A stretch of DNA of 31,169 bases from a virus, in the IMG/VR virus record IMGVR_UViG_3300033144_007188, positions 1 to 31,169 of that record. The stretch is one strand, 5' to 3'. Every line of letters begins with the position of its first letter. The first letter of the stretch is position 1. Below, one piece after another: positions 29,778 to 31,169 of this stretch. Under the pieces are notes generated by a model, which did not search any database, had not been told where the DNA came from, and worked only from the letters and a program-made list of their open reading frames with translations. The position numbers and the translations under genes are program-made.

Positions 29778-29834
29778 CTATAACAAGCTGCAAGCAATCT
29801 GCATAGCAATTGGATTGGCAGTAAAGTCTATCAT
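29778..29834 (-). pseudogene. Remnant 5' end of a radical SAM gene (18 codons)
   Basis: A short frame overlapping the tail tube stop (TAATG) reads MIDFTANPIAMQIACSLL and stops just before the endonuclease ribosome binding site. Its first nine residues are identical to those of the intact radical SAM protein (MIDFTANPI), with two synonymous base differences, and QIA follows in both. It is best read as the leftover start of an allele split when the endonuclease entered. Confidence 0.8.
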
Positions 29835-30268
29835 TATGGCAACGTCTTGACCGGGGCGAGGGCCTCTCCAGGATAGTAGAAAATACCATCTGCTCCCCAA
29901 CCACTCGTCCAGCCAATGACTTCCGCGGTGTCAATGTTGACCACCAACTGAAAGTCGTCGCACATGGCTCTTGGATAGTTATAGTAAAGCAGCGGGGCAA
30001 CGGCATTCAGGAACAGCGTAGAGTCAACGATGTCCTCTGGTTGAAATATATCAAACACTTCGCTGGTTGTGTCATACTTCCCTTCTGCCGAGAACGTCGA
30101 GTCCTTTCTGCCCGGAGCTCGATTGGTAAACCCTGCCGAATCCGAATCACCCCACTCGGACTTGGTGGCAAGGGTCTTCGTCACCTGCCACTGGGTTGCT
30201 CGGGCAACCAAGTCTGCTCCAATCATGAACTTCCCATTGCGACCTGTTTTGGTGTTTTCGCTACTCAC
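29834..30268 (-). CDS. Major tail tube protein (144 aa)
   Basis: Probable tail tube subunit. The start is GTG at 30268 with GAGGAG 8 bases upstream. The text KFMIGADLVARATQWQVTKT, then a W-G-D-S-D-S-A-G-F-T loop, a GRKDSTFSAEGKYD strand and late VVNIDTAEVIGWTSGWG follow the pattern of short siphophage tail tube proteins. It lies upstream of the chaperone and tape measure genes as expected, although a seven-gene insertion separates them. Confidence 0.75.
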   Translation of the reverse strand: MSSENTKTGRNGKFMIGADLVARATQWQVTKTLATKSEWGDSDSAGFTNRAPGRKDSTFSAEGKYDTTSEVFDIFQPEDIVDSTLFLNAVAPLLYYNYPRAMCDDFQLVVNIDTAEVIGWTSGWGADGIFYYPGEALAPVKTLP

Positions 30269-30301
30269 TTTTTGGCTCCTCTATGTGAGCGGATTATCTT
30301 T

Positions 30302-31051
30302 TTACACACTTTGACTTGACCATGATGAGCTGCTTTCCGAACTCTGAGAGCTGCTACTGCTCGTAACAGAAGAACTACTCGTAGCAGACGAGCTACTGGA
30401 CTTGGACGACCATGAACTACTTGACATACTACTTGGCGAATTGCTTGAGCTGCTCGTTGCCGAACTGCTGGAGCTGCTCGACACTTCATCATCACTGCGG
30501 CCCAAGATGTAGATTGAATAGGAAACGTTTCCGCCATTCGCGGTCAACTTGAGCTGATGACTCACCCCGTCCTCAACATCAAAACCGCGTTCGTCAAGCT
30601 GCTGCTTGATCAACACCCCCTGTCCATACAATGCTCCATCGGTTGCCACCGTATGGGTACCGATGGGCGTCCACCCATTGGGAGCACCTGGCTCGATCTC
30701 CAAGGCACCGTCAGCCCCTGCTTCATTCTCATTGACGATGACGAGCTGAACAATTTCCTCGAATACAATTGCTTGTCCCAACCCATCCAATCCAGCTCCA
30801 GCCCCGATGTCTACACCAGCCATGTCGTATAAATCCAGCGTTTCGGAAGCACCGCCTACGATGGCACGATCCTTCGACTGCCATGACCGATTGGCTTGAT
30901 TGTTTCCAATCCCATTCGTTATGGCCGTACCACTTTTCGTGAATGAAAAGGCTGGGTGATTGACACTGGGACCAGTGTTATCATCAAGTACATTTTGCAA
31001 CGTCCCGCTCGACTTGAACGAGACCGAGATTGAACTCATCTGCCTTACCAT
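30302..31051 (-). CDS. Virion-type protein with Ser-rich C-terminal tail (249 aa)
   Basis: AGGAG lies 7 bases before the ATG. Residues 1-190 are a beta-rich domain (FSFTKSGTAITNGIGNNQAN, ASETLDLYDMAG) of the kind found in minor structural proteins near tail tube genes. Residues about 191-249 consist of Ser with scattered Ala, Thr, Asn, Trp, Gln, Glu and Lys, in two imperfect units that each contain S-x-A-T-S and end SSSSWSS. The tail is disordered and could be an O-glycosylation platform for the glycan enzymes encoded nearby, or a spacer displayed on the virion. Confidence 0.7.
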   Translation of the reverse strand: MVRQMSSISVSFKSSGTLQNVLDDNTGPSVNHPAFSFTKSGTAITNGIGNNQANRSWQSKDRAIVGGASETLDLYDMAGVDIGAGAGLDGLGQAIVFEEIVQLVIVNENEAGADGALEIEPGAPNGWTPIGTHTVATDGALYGQGVLIKQQLDERGFDVEDGVSHQLKLTANGGNVSYSIYILGRSDDEVSSSSSSSATSSSSNSPSSMSSSSWSSKSSSSSATSSSSVTSSSSSQSSESSSSWSSQSV

Positions 31052-31064
31052 CTTGTCTCTCCTG

Positions 31065-31169
31065 TCATGCCATTTCTGGGACGTCTATCCGGAACACATA
31101 ACTCACCGTCCACATCCAGCAATTGTCCCCTTCTGGCATGGGAAACTCATTTTGGAACAGTGTTACCAG
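31065..31169 (-). CDS. Partial CDS at right edge (C-terminal 34 aa)
   Basis: The last 34 codons of a gene that enters from the right edge, ending SYVFRIDVPEMA. It is in one open frame to the edge and its stop lies 13 bases before the next start. By position, it could be a neck or tail-completion protein; the fragment is too short to say. Confidence 0.55.
   Translation of the reverse strand: MVTLFQNEFPMPEGDNCWMWTVSYVFRIDVPEMA

Noticed and set aside
29767-30006. N-terminal 80-residue extension of the GIY-YIG protein
   Set aside because: It lies in the tail tube gene and the remnant, and the GTG at 29766 has a clear ribosome binding site exactly where the GIY-YIG domain starts.
30310-30480. 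Ser-rich coding stretch as a pure DNA satellite
   Set aside because: Codons vary (AGC, AGT, TCG, TCC and others) while Ser is kept, so selection acts on the protein rather than simple DNA slippage.

Overview
The window reads as part of a tailed bacteriophage (or prophage) genome with a long, probably non-contractile tail. Every gene I can support lies on the minus strand, so transcription runs from high to low coordinates. Genes are packed with ATGA, TAATG or short overlaps. No integrase, transposase, tRNA, rRNA, CRISPR array, portal, terminase or lysis gene is visible. Host is uncertain. The Cys-rich virion protein, the Cys-rich N-terminus on a glycosyltransferase-like protein and the many sulfotransferases recall Planctomycetes and their phages, but this is a weak inference.

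Tail module, 31169 down to about 15578. In transcription order: the C-terminus of an upstream gene, a virion protein with a Ser-only-like tail, a tail tube protein, a GIY-YIG homing endonuclease, a radical SAM protein, a small Cys protein, an FkbM methyltransferase, a second methyltransferase and a sulfotransferase. Then come a tail assembly chaperone pair joined by a -1 frameshift at GGGAAAT, a second GIY-YIG endonuclease, the 908-aa tape measure protein, a 324-aa tail protein, a one-helix membrane protein, a 239-aa protein, a 757-aa Cys-rich protein and a phosphoribosyltransferase-HAD fusion.

Glycan island, 15581 down to 3589. It holds a 37-aa membrane microprotein, two proteins of the GT42/DUF115-like fold, a CMP-sugar (NeuA-like) synthetase, a sulfotransferase, a GNAT acetyltransferase, a cupin, three GT-A-like glycosyltransferases, an FkbM methyltransferase, four further methyltransferase-type proteins, a second sulfotransferase, a CMP-Kdo synthetase (KdsB-like), a third GIY-YIG endonuclease and a small Zn-ribbon-like protein. 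With the enzymes inside the tail module, the window encodes three sulfotransferases, seven methyltransferase-type proteins and two CMP-sugar synthetases. I infer a phage-encoded pathway that builds a sulfated, methylated, acid-sugar-containing glycan. The target could be the virion (the Ser-rich tail of the 249-aa protein is an obvious candidate acceptor) or the host surface.

Left end, 3588 down to 1. A 277-base non-coding stretch carries three tandem AGTYTATA octamers next to an AT-rich promoter-like segment. It is followed by about ten small genes of unknown function, each with a clear Shine-Dalgarno sequence in most cases.

Three signs of gene traffic stand out. The 5' end of the radical SAM gene is duplicated on the far side of an endonuclease gene. 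The 3' end of the 324-aa tail gene is duplicated on the far side of the small membrane-protein gene, with only synonymous differences. Three related homing endonucleases sit exactly at gene boundaries.
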